Shown: positions 1 to 7,500 of the stretch, in pieces | How the letters are laid out: every line of letters begins with the position of its first letter | Numbering within the stretch: the first letter of the stretch is position 1 | Assembly: GCA_021791615.1 (NCBI GenBank) | Contig: JAJYWG010000131.1 | Coordinates: 1-16,684, forward strand | Source: Actinomycetes bacterium | GTDB taxonomy: Bacteria; Actinomycetota; Acidimicrobiia; Acidimicrobiales; RAAP-2 | DNA length: 16,684 bases | Direction: 5' to 3' | The notes under the pieces: model-generated | What the model was told of the DNA's origin: nothing | Seen by the model: only the letters and a program-made list of their open reading frames with translations | The model's database searches: none | Translations under genes and position numbers: made by a program

Positions 1-138
1 CGCTGAATCCGGCCGGGGGTCCCAATGTGCCCGGATCGGGGTCCATGGGCGGAGATCGGCCCGTGCGGCACGGGGCACCGGTGGACCAGGGAGAACGGCG
101 AGCCCATGCGTGCCCGACGGGGGTCCCTGGGCCATCCG
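1..138. other. Left edge, no gene recognised
   Basis: This stretch lies downstream of the whiB-like gene (which reads leftward and stops at 139). Open frames cross it, but none shows a recognisable motif or a convincing ribosome-binding site. It may be the 3' flank of the whiB-like gene or part of a gene cut by the window edge. Confidence 0.3.
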
Positions 139-678
139 TCAGGCGCCAGCTCGCCGGTGCCGGGGAGAGCGCTCGGCAGGCGTGGTCCCGCCCCACACTC
201 CGTGGCGCTCGTGGGCTCCGGCTTCCCGGCACTCCTCGACCACGGGGCACGTGGTGCACATGGCGAGGGCCGGGCTATAGGCGAGCGCGGTAGACCCTCG
301 GCCCACCGTCGGGAACATGTCCTCGGTCCGGCCCCGGCAAGCGGCGAGACCACGCCAGGGCTGGGAGCGAGCCTCGGCGATGGCGGCCAGGCCGTCGAGT
401 AGCTCGGCGGGCAGCACCGGCCGGGCTCGATGCCGGGAGACTGTCGCCCGGCTCGCACGCCGTAGCTCCACCTGCTCGTGAGCATGGACCTCGCACAGCC
501 CGAGGTCGTCATCGACCGCCGGGGTGGCGCATCCGCCTCGCCGGCACGTCGGCACCCGGGACGGCACCAGTGCGAGCGCCGCCTGGTCGTCTCCGGTGAC
601 CGCGGGCGCCAAGGTCACGGCGTCACCGGAGCGGTGTCGAGGTGTGCACGTCGCCAGCATCGCTCGACCGCCGAGCAC
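139..678 (-). CDS. WhiB-family transcription factor with an extra N-terminal Cys motif
   Basis: The C-terminal half shows the WhiB signature: Cys114, then Cys141-x2-Cys144-x5-Cys150, followed by G-V-W-G-G near residues 160-164. WhiB proteins bind a [4Fe-4S] cluster through these four cysteines and act as actinobacterial transcription regulators. At 179 residues it is longer than a typical WhiB protein. The extra N-terminal part holds a second metal-like motif, C45-x4-C50 then C62-x2-H65. The listed start is GTG; an ATG at 660 is an alternative. It begins 10 bases after the stop of the zinc-ribbon gene at 688, so the two may be co-transcribed, but it lies outside the left inverted arm and may belong to flanking DNA. 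Confidence 0.85.
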   Translation of the reverse strand: MLGGRAMLATCTPRHRSGDAVTLAPAVTGDDQAALALVPSRVPTCRRGGCATPAVDDDLGLCEVHAHEQVELRRASRATVSRHRARPVLPAELLDGLAAIAEARSQPWRGLAACRGRTEDMFPTVGRGSTALAYSPALAMCTTCPVVEECREAGAHERHGVWGGTTPAERSPRHRRAGA

Positions 679-687
679 GCGGGGTCG

Positions 688-1344
688 TCACTCCGGCGGC
701 ATGGGACAGCCGGGGACCATGCACCGCGCAGTACCCGTCGAGCACCGTGGACACCGCATGGCCGGCCCGACCCGAGACCCGCTGACGGTCGCCGTGGGAG
801 CTGCCCTGGGATCGGTAGGGGCCACGGTGGGGACAATGCGCCGGGAAGGTGCCGGGGCCGGTGGTGCACCACCGGAGCGGGCGATGATGCCGCGCACTAG
901 CCGGTCGATACCGGACGTGACAGCGTGCGAGACCACCAGGGAGGGTGCGGCCACCGGCTCGTCGTCGGCCTCGTGGTCGTATTCCGGCTCGGGCGCATCG
1001 GCCACCACACGAGGAGGATCGGGACGTGGCACATGCGGACGCTCGGGAGCTGCCTTCGGCGAAGCTCGCGGGGTGACCTGGCGACCATGCGGGCGCACGG
1101 TCCCCCGTGTCGCTGCTGGCACGTAGACCCGTCCGCCGCACGCTCGACAGCGAGTGCGCCCCGATGCCGACGTGCTCTGCCACGTGTGCCCGCACGTACA
1201 CGAGACCATGTACGGCGCGGGTGCACGGCGGCGAAGGTGGGCGGGCACGTACACGGCACCACCGCACGACCCGCAGCGGGTGCACGACGACGCGGCGAAG
1301 CTCTCCCACGTCGCACCGCACGCCGGGCAGGTGATCGAGGCCAT
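688..1344 (-). CDS. Multi zinc-ribbon protein (intact left copy)
   Basis: This 218-residue protein has two N-terminal treble-Cys ribbons: C6-x2-C9 with C24-x2-C27, and C49-x-C51 with C66-x2-C69. Each ends in a G-G-x-V-Y-V-P type strand. A proline- and alanine-rich linker follows, then a conserved block near residues 127-155 (D-E-P-V-A-A-P-S-L-V-V-S-H-A), and a third Cys-rich cluster at the C-terminus starting R-C-P-R-C. The function is unknown; such ribbons usually bind nucleic acid or protein. The ATG start lies just after the first ribbon's natural N-terminus and matches the ATG of the right-hand copy at 16132. The right copy has one ribbon and an internal stop, so this is the intact member. 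The left arm's outer edge (717) falls inside the third cluster. Confidence 0.75.
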   Translation of the reverse strand: MASITCPACGATWESFAASSCTRCGSCGGAVYVPAHLRRRAPAPYMVSCTCGHTWQSTSASGRTRCRACGGRVYVPAATRGTVRPHGRQVTPRASPKAAPERPHVPRPDPPRVVADAPEPEYDHEADDEPVAAPSLVVSHAVTSGIDRLVRGIIARSGGAPPAPAPSRRIVPTVAPTDPRAAPTATVSGSRVGPAMRCPRCSTGTARCMVPGCPMPPE

Positions 1345-1811
1345 GTCCCATCATCGCTCGTGCTGCCCTGGAGCCTCGCTTGGCGGTGAGCCTCGACATG
1401 CGGGCATCGTGCACACGCTCTCCCATGCGCCACCGGAGCCGGGAGCCTGGCTTCACGCGTGCGGGTGAGCCACCTCACACGTGCGTGTGCGGTGCCCTGT
1501 CGTGGCGCGCGCACGTGCGTACTCCCCTACTCCACGGGCGCTCAGAATGTGGCGAAGGGGTCAGGCACTCGCTCACCGGTGCGCGTGTCCACGGTCTCGG
1601 TGCGCCCTGTCTGGTAGCACCGGGTCTCGATGTGCTCGGCCTTGGACGTGTACGTGACCCGGTAGGGCTCGATCACGGAGACCCCGGCTGCGGGGAAGGG
1701 CGCCTCCGCTGCGGTCCGGGGCCGGCGCGGGTGCACGATCCGATGCGTGCGTACCCTGCCCTCCACGAGCCATGCCGCTATCGCCACGGGGATGGCGACC
1801 AGCGGCCACGG
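717..1811 (-). repeat. Left inverted arm (homologous to 15692-16583)
   Basis: Read on the minus strand, this segment matches the plus strand of 15692-16583. It covers most of the small membrane-protein gene, the intergenic spacer and most of the zinc-ribbon gene. By eye the identity is very high through the membrane gene and spacer, and lower but clear through the zinc-ribbon gene. The left arm is about 200 bases longer because it holds an extra zinc ribbon. The match stops abruptly after the shared CGGTGCATGGT (outer edge) and at CCGTGGC (inner edge). Neither edge coincides with a gene boundary, which argues for duplication or recombination of a DNA segment rather than separate acquisition of paralogous genes. 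Confidence 0.85.
1465..1478. promoter_or_regulatory. Palindrome GTGAG-N4-CTCAC upstream of the zinc-ribbon gene
   Basis: The sequence is GTGAGCCACCTCAC, a 5-bp inverted repeat around four bases, in the spacer between the membrane-protein and zinc-ribbon genes. The equivalent site in the right arm (16025-16038) keeps both half-sites although the centre changes, and a further partial copy lies at 16081-16094. Conservation of the arms rather than the centre suggests a protein-binding site, either an operator or an internal recombinase site. Confidence 0.45.
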
Positions 1812-1823
1812 GGAACGCTCCAC
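1542..1823 (-). CDS. Small membrane protein, left copy (probably lacks its native start)
   Basis: The 93-residue product has one hydrophobic segment near residues 7-20, then a basic stretch (R-T-H-R-I-V-H-P-R-R), then a soluble tail of about 60 residues rich in Thr, Glu and Arg. Nothing identifies a function. The tail is almost identical to the right-arm copy ending at 15961. The GTG start has no good ribosome-binding site. The same frame stays open upstream back to the toxin stop (1908-1910), encoding another plausible hydrophobic segment but no start codon, so the 5' end may have been lost when the toxin gene region was joined here. Confidence 0.55.
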   Translation of the reverse strand: MERSPWPLVAIPVAIAAWLVEGRVRTHRIVHPRRPRTAAEAPFPAAGVSVIEPYRVTYTSKAEHIETRCYQTGRTETVDTRTGERVPDPFATF

Positions 1824-1907
1824 GAGGGCGAGGTAGGCGAGACCCGCACATGCCGGCCACGTGAGCGCATAGGCGAGCGTGCGCCACGTCGAACGCCAGC
1901 GGCGGGA

Positions 1908-2168
1908 CTACAGCGACCGCACTACTTTATTGAGGTCCCGACGGTTCACTATGCGAGCGACCGCTATGTGGCCGCCTTCGTGTCGGTACAGAGCGCGCCA
2001 GTCACCAACGCGCAGGCGCCACCAATGAGGATGCCCGACTATCTGCTTCACGTCGGCGTTGGCATCACCAACCCCCAACGCGTCAAGGCGCTCGGCTATA
2101 CGGTGCCTTGTGCGAGCGGCAATCCTGCGCAGGTCTTTCTCGGCTTGTGGGCCGAGTAGAACGCTCAC
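1908..2168 (-). CDS. RelE/ParE-type toxin
   Basis: The 86-residue product has the size and pattern of RelE-superfamily toxins: an N-terminal strand followed by A-E-K-D-L-R-R-I, two helices, then W-R-L-R-V-G-D-W-R-A-L-Y and a final strand with I-A-V-A-R-I-V-N-R-R-D. RelE-type toxins cleave mRNA on the ribosome, while ParE-type relatives target gyrase; the sequence alone does not tell which. It starts with GTG in a GTGA overlap with the stop of the gene before it, the usual antitoxin-toxin coupling. It is the last gene of the long minus-strand operon and lies just inside the left inverted arm. Confidence 0.85.
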   Translation of the reverse strand: MSVLLGPQAEKDLRRIAARTRHRIAERLDALGVGDANADVKQIVGHPHWWRLRVGDWRALYRHEGGHIAVARIVNRRDLNKVVRSL

Positions 2169-2365
2169 TCGGTGCGGTCGCCAAGCTCTCGCATTACATC
2201 AGCGAGCGGGCGATAACCGGCTCGGCGCAGTGCGGTCCCGGCATCCTCCCCGTGGGAGCGAGCCTCCGCGATCATGCGGTCGGTCTCTTCCATGGCCTGC
2301 CGGCTCAGGGGATCGGCAACGAGCGCTGCGTCCTCCTGGTCGGTGGTGCTGGGGTCCGTTCCCAT
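2165..2365 (-). CDS. Probable antitoxin of the RelE-type pair
   Basis: The 66-residue acidic protein ends in the toxin's start (GTGA overlap), which is the main reason for calling it the antitoxin. Its middle (P-L-S-R-Q-A-M-E-E-T-D-R-M-I-A-E-A) is a predicted helix typical of RelE-family antitoxins. I chose the ATG at 2365 because GGTGGAG precedes it. A longer form starting with GTG at 2512 is open and would add about 49 Ala-rich residues, but it has no clear ribosome-binding site. A short inverted repeat, CCACC-GTAG-GGTGG at 2370-2383, overlaps the ribosome-binding site and could be an autoregulatory operator. Nothing else is recognised between 2366 and 2557. Confidence 0.65.
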   Translation of the reverse strand: MGTDPSTTDQEDAALVADPLSRQAMEETDRMIAEARSHGEDAGTALRRAGYRPLADVMRELGDRTE

Positions 2366-2557
2366 GTCTCCACCGTAGGGTGGTGTCGGTTCGAGCCACC
2401 GCCGTACCGCGCTGAAGGCCGCGCTCAGGAACGCGCCAACGGCATCCGCAATGTCTTCAATGGCGGCGATGGCTGCGTCGGCGCCGATCTGACTCCTCGT
2501 ATCCCGTGCCACAGCAACAGCCTATGACCAACAGATGCGCTGTGGCCTAGCGTGCCG

Positions 2558-2758
2558 TCATTCCGCCACATCACGTAGCGCCCGCCGAAGGTCGGCCCGG
2601 GCGCAGCGCAGGGCACCGCGGGAAGGGGTCTCGTGGACGACGGCGACGTGGCGACCGCGCAGGCTCACGACCCATCCCCGCCGTCCTCGCCGCACGTCGG
2701 CACCCCGGTGCTCAGCCCAGCGCAGGAGCGCACGGGCGTCGGCCTTCCGGGTCGTCAT
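2558..2758 (-). CDS. Small basic protein of unknown function
   Basis: The 66-residue product is strongly basic, with a pattern of helix (A-R-A-L-L-R-W-A-E-H-R), then strands (G-W-V-V-S-L-R-G-R-H-V-A-V-V-H), then a helix (A-R-A-D-L-R-R-A-L). A small alpha-beta nucleic-acid-binding fold is possible; a distant HicA-like fold was considered but the key residues are not convincing. The ATG at 2758 was chosen because it overlaps the stop of the upstream gene as ATGA, like most junctions in this operon. Confidence 0.55.
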   Translation of the reverse strand: MTTRKADARALLRWAEHRGADVRRGRRGWVVSLRGRHVAVVHETPSRGALRCARADLRRALRDVAE

Positions 2759-3312
2759 GGCGTCCCCGTGAGCGTCCGGCAGAGCGCCGCCGGGGCGACC
2801 GGCGCGCCTTCGACCGGCCATGCCACCGCTGCCGGCGTCCGGTCCTCGGGTGTCAGGAGGTCAAGCCCCGCCAGCTCGCGCAGGCGGCCCCGTCCGTCGA
2901 GCACCGCCAGCGGTACGCCGCGGAATAGACAGTCGGTCACCTCCCGGAGCACGCCGGCCCCGACCGTGCCGTGCTCGTCGGCGACGACCACCAGCCCGGC
3001 CAGGGACCGGACGAGACGGGGCCAGTCGGTCAGCCAGTCCACGTTGCTCCCGTACCGGGTGGCCGGATTGACCAGCTCGACATCGGGGAGCAGCCGAGCG
3101 AGGGCGGCGAGGGCGCGGGCTTCATGGTCGGTGCCATAGCTCGTCATCGGGTGGGCGACGTAGACGAGCGGGCCGGCGTCGGGCTTGGTGGTGGCTGGCG
3201 TGTGGTCGGCGGGGCCAGCCAGACTCCCGCCACGACCGGCGCTCGGCCTTCTATTCGCCGTCACGGTAGGAACGGTTTGCAATGCCAGGTGGGCCTCACG
3301 CGGCCACCTCAC
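2755..3312 (-). CDS. Nucleoside 2-deoxyribosyltransferase-like protein
   Basis: After a variable N-terminal stretch of about 45 residues, the protein has V-Y-V-A-H-P-M-T-S-Y-G, then E-A-R-A-L-A-A-L, V-N-P-A, D-W-P-R-L-V-R-S-L-A-G-L-V-V-V-A-D, G-T-V-G-A-G-V-L-R-E-V and G-V-P-L-A-V-L. This is the layout of the nucleoside 2-deoxyribosyltransferase-like Rossmann fold, in which a Glu such as that in L-R-E-V can act in catalysis. Members exchange or hydrolyse nucleobases of deoxynucleosides, and phage and plasmid copies occur. The GTG start at 3312 overlaps the previous gene by 17 bases; a downstream GTG at 3264 is possible. The call rests on pattern only. Confidence 0.5.
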   Translation of the reverse strand: MRWPREAHLALQTVPTVTANRRPSAGRGGSLAGPADHTPATTKPDAGPLVYVAHPMTSYGTDHEARALAALARLLPDVELVNPATRYGSNVDWLTDWPRLVRSLAGLVVVADEHGTVGAGVLREVTDCLFRGVPLAVLDGRGRLRELAGLDLLTPEDRTPAAVAWPVEGAPVAPAALCRTLTGTP

Positions 3313-3598
3313 CTATGGCGTGCCCGCGTGCACGGGCCGCCGTCTCCACCTCGTCCCTACGGCACCAGAGCATCCGACCGACGCTCCCGCGCACCTCTAT
3401 CGCCAGCTCCAGGTCGGCGGGGTTCAACCGCACGACCACGGCCCGCTTGTCGCCACGGAACCGACAGTGCACGTGATCGCCGATGGCGACACCGAGCACC
3501 GCCGCCGAGTCGGCTCGGAGGTCAGCGGGAGCATCGGGGCCGACGCTGAACATCCCGGCGAGCGGGTGGTCTGCGGCGAGAATGCGAGGCACGCCCAT
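3296..3598 (-). CDS. Small protein coupled to SSB, function unknown
   Basis: The 100-residue product begins at an ATG that shares one base with the SSB stop (TAATG), so its translation is coupled to SSB. It has a beta-rich centre (G-D-H-V-H-C-R-F-R-G-D-K-R-A-V-V-V-R-L) and a basic, Ala-rich C-terminal helix. No known family is recognised. Coupling to SSB suggests a role in single-strand DNA handling, but that is inference from position. Confidence 0.65.
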   Translation of the reverse strand: MGVPRILAADHPLAGMFSVGPDAPADLRADSAAVLGVAIGDHVHCRFRGDKRAVVVRLNPADLELAIEVRGSVGRMLWCRRDEVETAARARGHAIGEVAA

Positions 3599-4041
3599 TA
3601 GAACGGTTCCTCGTCGTAGCCGTCGCCGGCCCCGCCGGTCGGGGTCTCGCCCGCACCTTGTCGGGTGCTCCGGTGCACCTCGACGGTGGCGAACCGGAGG
3701 CTTGCGCCTATCTCGTCCGCGACCAGCTTCTCGGTGGTCCGTTCGGTGCCGTCCTTGCCGGTCCAGGTCTCGGCTTCGAGCTTGCCGTAGGCGATGACAC
3801 GCGTGCCCTTCGTCAGGTCGGCGACATTCTCCGCCAGGTCGCCAAAGCACACGAGGTCGCAGAACACGGTCTCGCCGTCCCCCCAGGCGTCGTCGTCGCC
3901 TCGCACGCGCGGCGTTACCGCTAATCCGCAGGTGGCCCACGGCGTGCCCTTGGATGAGAAGCGCAGCTCGGGTGTCCGGGTGAGGTTGCCCGCAAGCGTG
4001 CGATAGCGCACCCGTGCCGGAGCTTCGGTGGTGGTAGTCAT
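3598..4041 (-). CDS. ssb: Single-stranded DNA-binding protein (SSB)
   Basis: The 147-residue protein has the OB-fold layout of bacterial SSB from about residue 12 to 118: G-N-L-T-R-T-P-E-L-R near the start, then T-V-F-C-D-L-V-C-F-G-D-L-A-E-N-V, K-G-T-R-V-I-A-Y-G-K-L and W-T-G-K-D-G. The spacer is Gly-rich and the tail ends D-E-E-P-F, which resembles the acidic tip through which SSB binds partner proteins. A strong AAGGAG site lies just upstream of the ATG. SSB protects single-stranded DNA during replication and recombination, and it sits in the same operon as the family B polymerase. It is slightly shorter than chromosomal actinobacterial SSBs. Confidence 0.93.
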   Translation of the reverse strand: MTTTTEAPARVRYRTLAGNLTRTPELRFSSKGTPWATCGLAVTPRVRGDDDAWGDGETVFCDLVCFGDLAENVADLTKGTRVIAYGKLEAETWTGKDGTERTTEKLVADEIGASLRFATVEVHRSTRQGAGETPTGGAGDGYDEEPF

Positions 4042-4083
4042 GGATTCTCCTTTCGTAGTGGCGCACGTGCGCCGGTTGGCTGG

Positions 4084-4446
4084 CTATGCGGCCTCGGCCA
4101 GGTCGTCCGTCGGGGACCAGTTGTAAGGGCGCAGCTCGTGATGGTCCGGGCGAACGCACTTCCGGACCCCGCACACCGACCGCAGCACGTACCTGTCGGG
4201 GATCGGACCGACGAGGGCCATCCACACCGCACGGTGACCGTGCATGTCACGCTGCCTTCCCCGCTCGTCTTTACGTGGGATCACCCGCAGCCGCGCGTAG
4301 CCGCCGCGACTCGATGCACCGGGCCACGGCCAGTGGCCGTCGTCGTCCTCGGTGATCCGGGCCAGCCGGCGCCCCACGAGACGATCAATCGCCGGTGTGG
4401 CGGAGGCGGAGACCGACGGCCTCCGCCTCCGCCTCCGGGCGCTCAT
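4084..4446 (-). CDS. HNH-like protein with altered active-site positions
   Basis: The 120-residue product follows the phage HNH pattern: W-P-W-P-G-A-S-S-R-G-G-Y-A-R, then H-G-H-R-A-V-W-M-A-L-V-G-P-I-P, a C-G pair, and C-V-R-P-D-H-H-E-L. In active relatives the segment before the C-G pair usually has a His (here R-S-V-C-G) and the last motif is C-x-N-P-x-H-L (here Asn is replaced by Arg). It may therefore be inactive or a DNA-binding derivative. The ATG at 4446 was chosen because it overlaps the stop of the 30-codon gene as ATGA. Confidence 0.65.
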   Translation of the reverse strand: MSARRRRRRPSVSASATPAIDRLVGRRLARITEDDDGHWPWPGASSRGGYARLRVIPRKDERGRQRDMHGHRAVWMALVGPIPDRYVLRSVCGVRKCVRPDHHELRPYNWSPTDDLAEAA

Positions 4447-4535
4447 GTTCCGCACCAATCGCCGTCGTCGGGCAGGGCGGCTGCCAGCTCGTCGAAGGGC
4501 GGCAGGTGTACCGGATGGTTGCTAGTGATGGTCAT
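4443..4535 (-). CDS. Tiny 30-codon gene between PolB and the HNH-like gene
   Basis: The frame begins at an ATG one base after the polymerase stop, behind a GGAAAGAGGAA stretch that can serve as ribosome-binding site. It ends by overlapping the next gene's ATG (ATGA). The 30-residue acidic product (ending P-D-D-G-D-W-C-G-T) has no recognised motif. It may be a real micro-protein or merely a translational bridge between polB and the HNH-like gene. Confidence 0.5.
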   Translation of the reverse strand: MTITSNHPVHLPPFDELAAALPDDGDWCGT

Positions 4536-4536
4536 G

Positions 4537-7500
4537 TCATTTCCTCTTTCCTGTTGCTTCCCCGTCCGGGACTTCCGGCTCGGGAAACCTGGATGAGCGG
4601 GCACGACGCTTCTTCGCCCGCTCGCGGTGGGACGAGTCGACGTAGCCGCGGCTGCCCGATGGAAGCGTCTCGCCGCATCCGCAGCCGCAGTGCCGCTCGC
4701 CCGGCACGATCCAGGCCGCGCCGTTGCGCCGCAGCTCGGCGAGCATCCGTTTCGTCGTCGTTGGTCGTGGTAGCTGCCCGCGGGCAACGCTCCCCGCCAT
4801 CCGAGCCGTGATGCCTGCCAACGCGGCGAACTCCGCTGGTGACATCGAGCCGGCGAGCGCTACGAGCTGCTCCCGCTGCCCAGGGCCGAGCCCGCGTCGC
4901 CCCGCTGTGTAATCGACCCGGAACCGGCGGAGGTCGCCCTGCAGCCCGTCGTCGGACGCGTCGAGCACTGGTGATACCCGACCCCGATAGACGACGGAGA
5001 GCGGGGACACGACGACCGAGGCGAGACCGTCGCCGCTCGACACGGAGCCGTAGCGAACAGCCCGAACTATTAGGGACTCGATCAGAAGGCCACGCACCGC
5101 GGTCTCGATTGCGTCCGTTGAGACGACGACCGGCTTGCCCGACGCTCGGTCGACCCACCCCAGGTGCGGCCAGTCATCGAGCGCGCCGCCCGGGTCGAGG
5201 GCCACGACTGACCCGACGGGCTGCTGCATGACATCGCACACGATGCCCTCGATAAACCGAGACCCCACGCGGGCGCCGAGCGACGCCGGGAGAGTCTCCA
5301 GCACCTGCTGCGAGGTGACGAGCAAACGCCGGAGCGTCGGGAAACGGAGGGCGCCGGTGGTGTCCCAGGGCGCGGGCGTTTCGAGCGCCCGCTTGGGACG
5401 CGCCACCCTGGCAGCGGCGCAGAGAATCTCCCGCCCGACCGCCGCCTTCGACCAAGCCCGCCCACCTTCAGGGCAGCGCCCTTGCATCGTCGCCGGGTCG
5501 CTCCACATGCCGCCGAGCCCGCTCTCCGTCCAATCCACGAGCACCGGTGCGTCGTCGGAACCTCGATACTCAACGTGCCTCTTGGAGCCGAAGACGATGC
5601 ACCGCAGAGGCTCCTCCCCCGGAGCTGGTACGCGCTTCCACACCGGCCACGCTGCCGGTTCGGGCGACATCCAGTCGAAGGCTGCGACGAGCCCGGCGAT
5701 CTCGTTATCGGACAACTCGTGGACCGTTGATCCATCGGCGAGAGTGATCGTCCCGCCCTCGGGACTGGCCGGGATGATCGAGGAATCGGTGTCCCGGTAA
5801 ACAACGCGGCTGCCGAGGGATCGGACCATCCGATCCATCGCCGCGAGCAGGAGGCGGGCGCCTGCGGTAATGGTCACGCCCAGCGGCGCAAAGGTCCAGG
5901 GTCCCGCCTTCTCGACCGTGCGCCACTCGCCGCCCTCGATCCGTGATCGACCGTCCCAGCGCTCCGTCCGGCGCCCGCCCCGGTACACGCGCACGTCATC
6001 GAGGCGTTCGAAATTTCCGCTCACGAGAGAGTTGACGACCGCGTGGAGCTCGGCGGCGAGCTCCCGCTCCCCCTCGGCCTTTGCCTGGCGCCGGCGCCGC
6101 ACGAGTCCGAGCACGGGATCAGTGCCCGCGTCGAGGACGAGTCCTGGATACACGGACACCCGCCGCCGCAGGCCACCCTGGCGCCCCTCGGGGACGAGCC
6201 GGATGGCGCGCACGATCCGTGGCACGCGCCCCGAGAGGATCGCAGCCGCCACCACGTCCGGCCAGGAATAGAACATGGTGCGCCCTTTCACATACACGCG
6301 CACCGCCTCGGTCCGACCGTCGGCCCGGTCCGGGTCGTCGATGGCGACGGGGAACACCTCGCCGTCGGGAACGACTTCGCAGAGCGTGACCCCGAGCCGC
6401 GCCCATACATCGGGGTCGAGCACGACGGTCGGATCGGTCGCAGCCCGCATGCAAAGCGTGCGCAGCTCACGGAGCACCGAGCGCCGCACCAGACGGTCGG
6501 CCGTCAGCAAGTCCCACCAGCGAATCGCGTGCGCGGTGATCGAGTACGCGCTGGATACGTCGAGTGCCACGGCCCCGAACGGCAGGCCGGCGAAGGCCGG
6601 ATCGCAGTCGTTCCAGCCACCGTGAAAGGCCTCCCACCACGCCGCATCTTCAGCGGGCCGGAGCGGGAAGCGCTTGAGAGGTGGGTCTACGCGGAGCCGA
6701 CGGAGGATGTGGTCGGCGATGCCGGCCGGCGATTGCGCGAACGCGAGCGGGAAGCGCACCGTTCCCTCCGCCCGATCCTGGGGCGTCGTGAACCACCGGC
6801 CCACCTCCTTGTCGAGAGCGAGACCGAGCGCGTGGACCGAACGGACAGCATCGACCATCGCAGCAGCACCGGCTGCACCAACCGGCACGGTGACCGGGAG
6901 AGCGCTCGCGGCGACCCCGAAGTGCCGAGCGTGATCGACGAATCCCCCAGCCCTGTCAGCATCGAGGACGTACGCAGCCGAGAGCAGATCGAGGAACGGC
7001 GCGCCACGAGTGCCGAAGCCTTTCGGGCACGGGCCGAAGTTGACCGACCAGCCCTTCCGCCGAGCCGACATCATGATGGGCGGGCGGTGGGGCGAGACCC
7101 TGCCGATGTCGGAGCGGTCGGGCCGTGGCGTCCCCCATCCGGGCAGCCAGATTTGCCACGACTGGGCGTTCCGGCCCGTTCGGCACTCGACATGCTCGGC
7201 GACGAGCCCCACAATGCGACCCTGATCGGCACCGACCACGGGACCCGCTCCGCTGTTGTACGCGTTCGGCACAAAGGCCCACGGCTTCGCGGGCCTCTCC
7301 TCCGTCGCCTCCCGGGTCGCCATCGGGTCGAAGAAGTCACGGAGCGTTACGACCCGCCACGGAGCGGGACCGGTGGCCGTGTCGAGCGGATGCGCCCTCG
7401 CCCATCGACGGATACCCGCAAGCGCCACGCGGTCACGGGCACCCAGGTCGTCGGGCACGACGAGGATGCCGTGCATGACGAGGGGACCACGGGCGACGAG

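Noticed and set aside
623..1456. A longer 277-codon minus-strand frame covering the zinc-ribbon gene
   Set aside because: It is in a different frame from the Cys-patterned zinc-ribbon protein, which is conserved in both arms; this frame is Arg-rich shadow.
2387..2400. tRNA T-arm-like GGTTCGAGCC
   Set aside because: No acceptor, D-arm or anticodon stem can be built around it; it is likely chance, upstream of the antitoxin.
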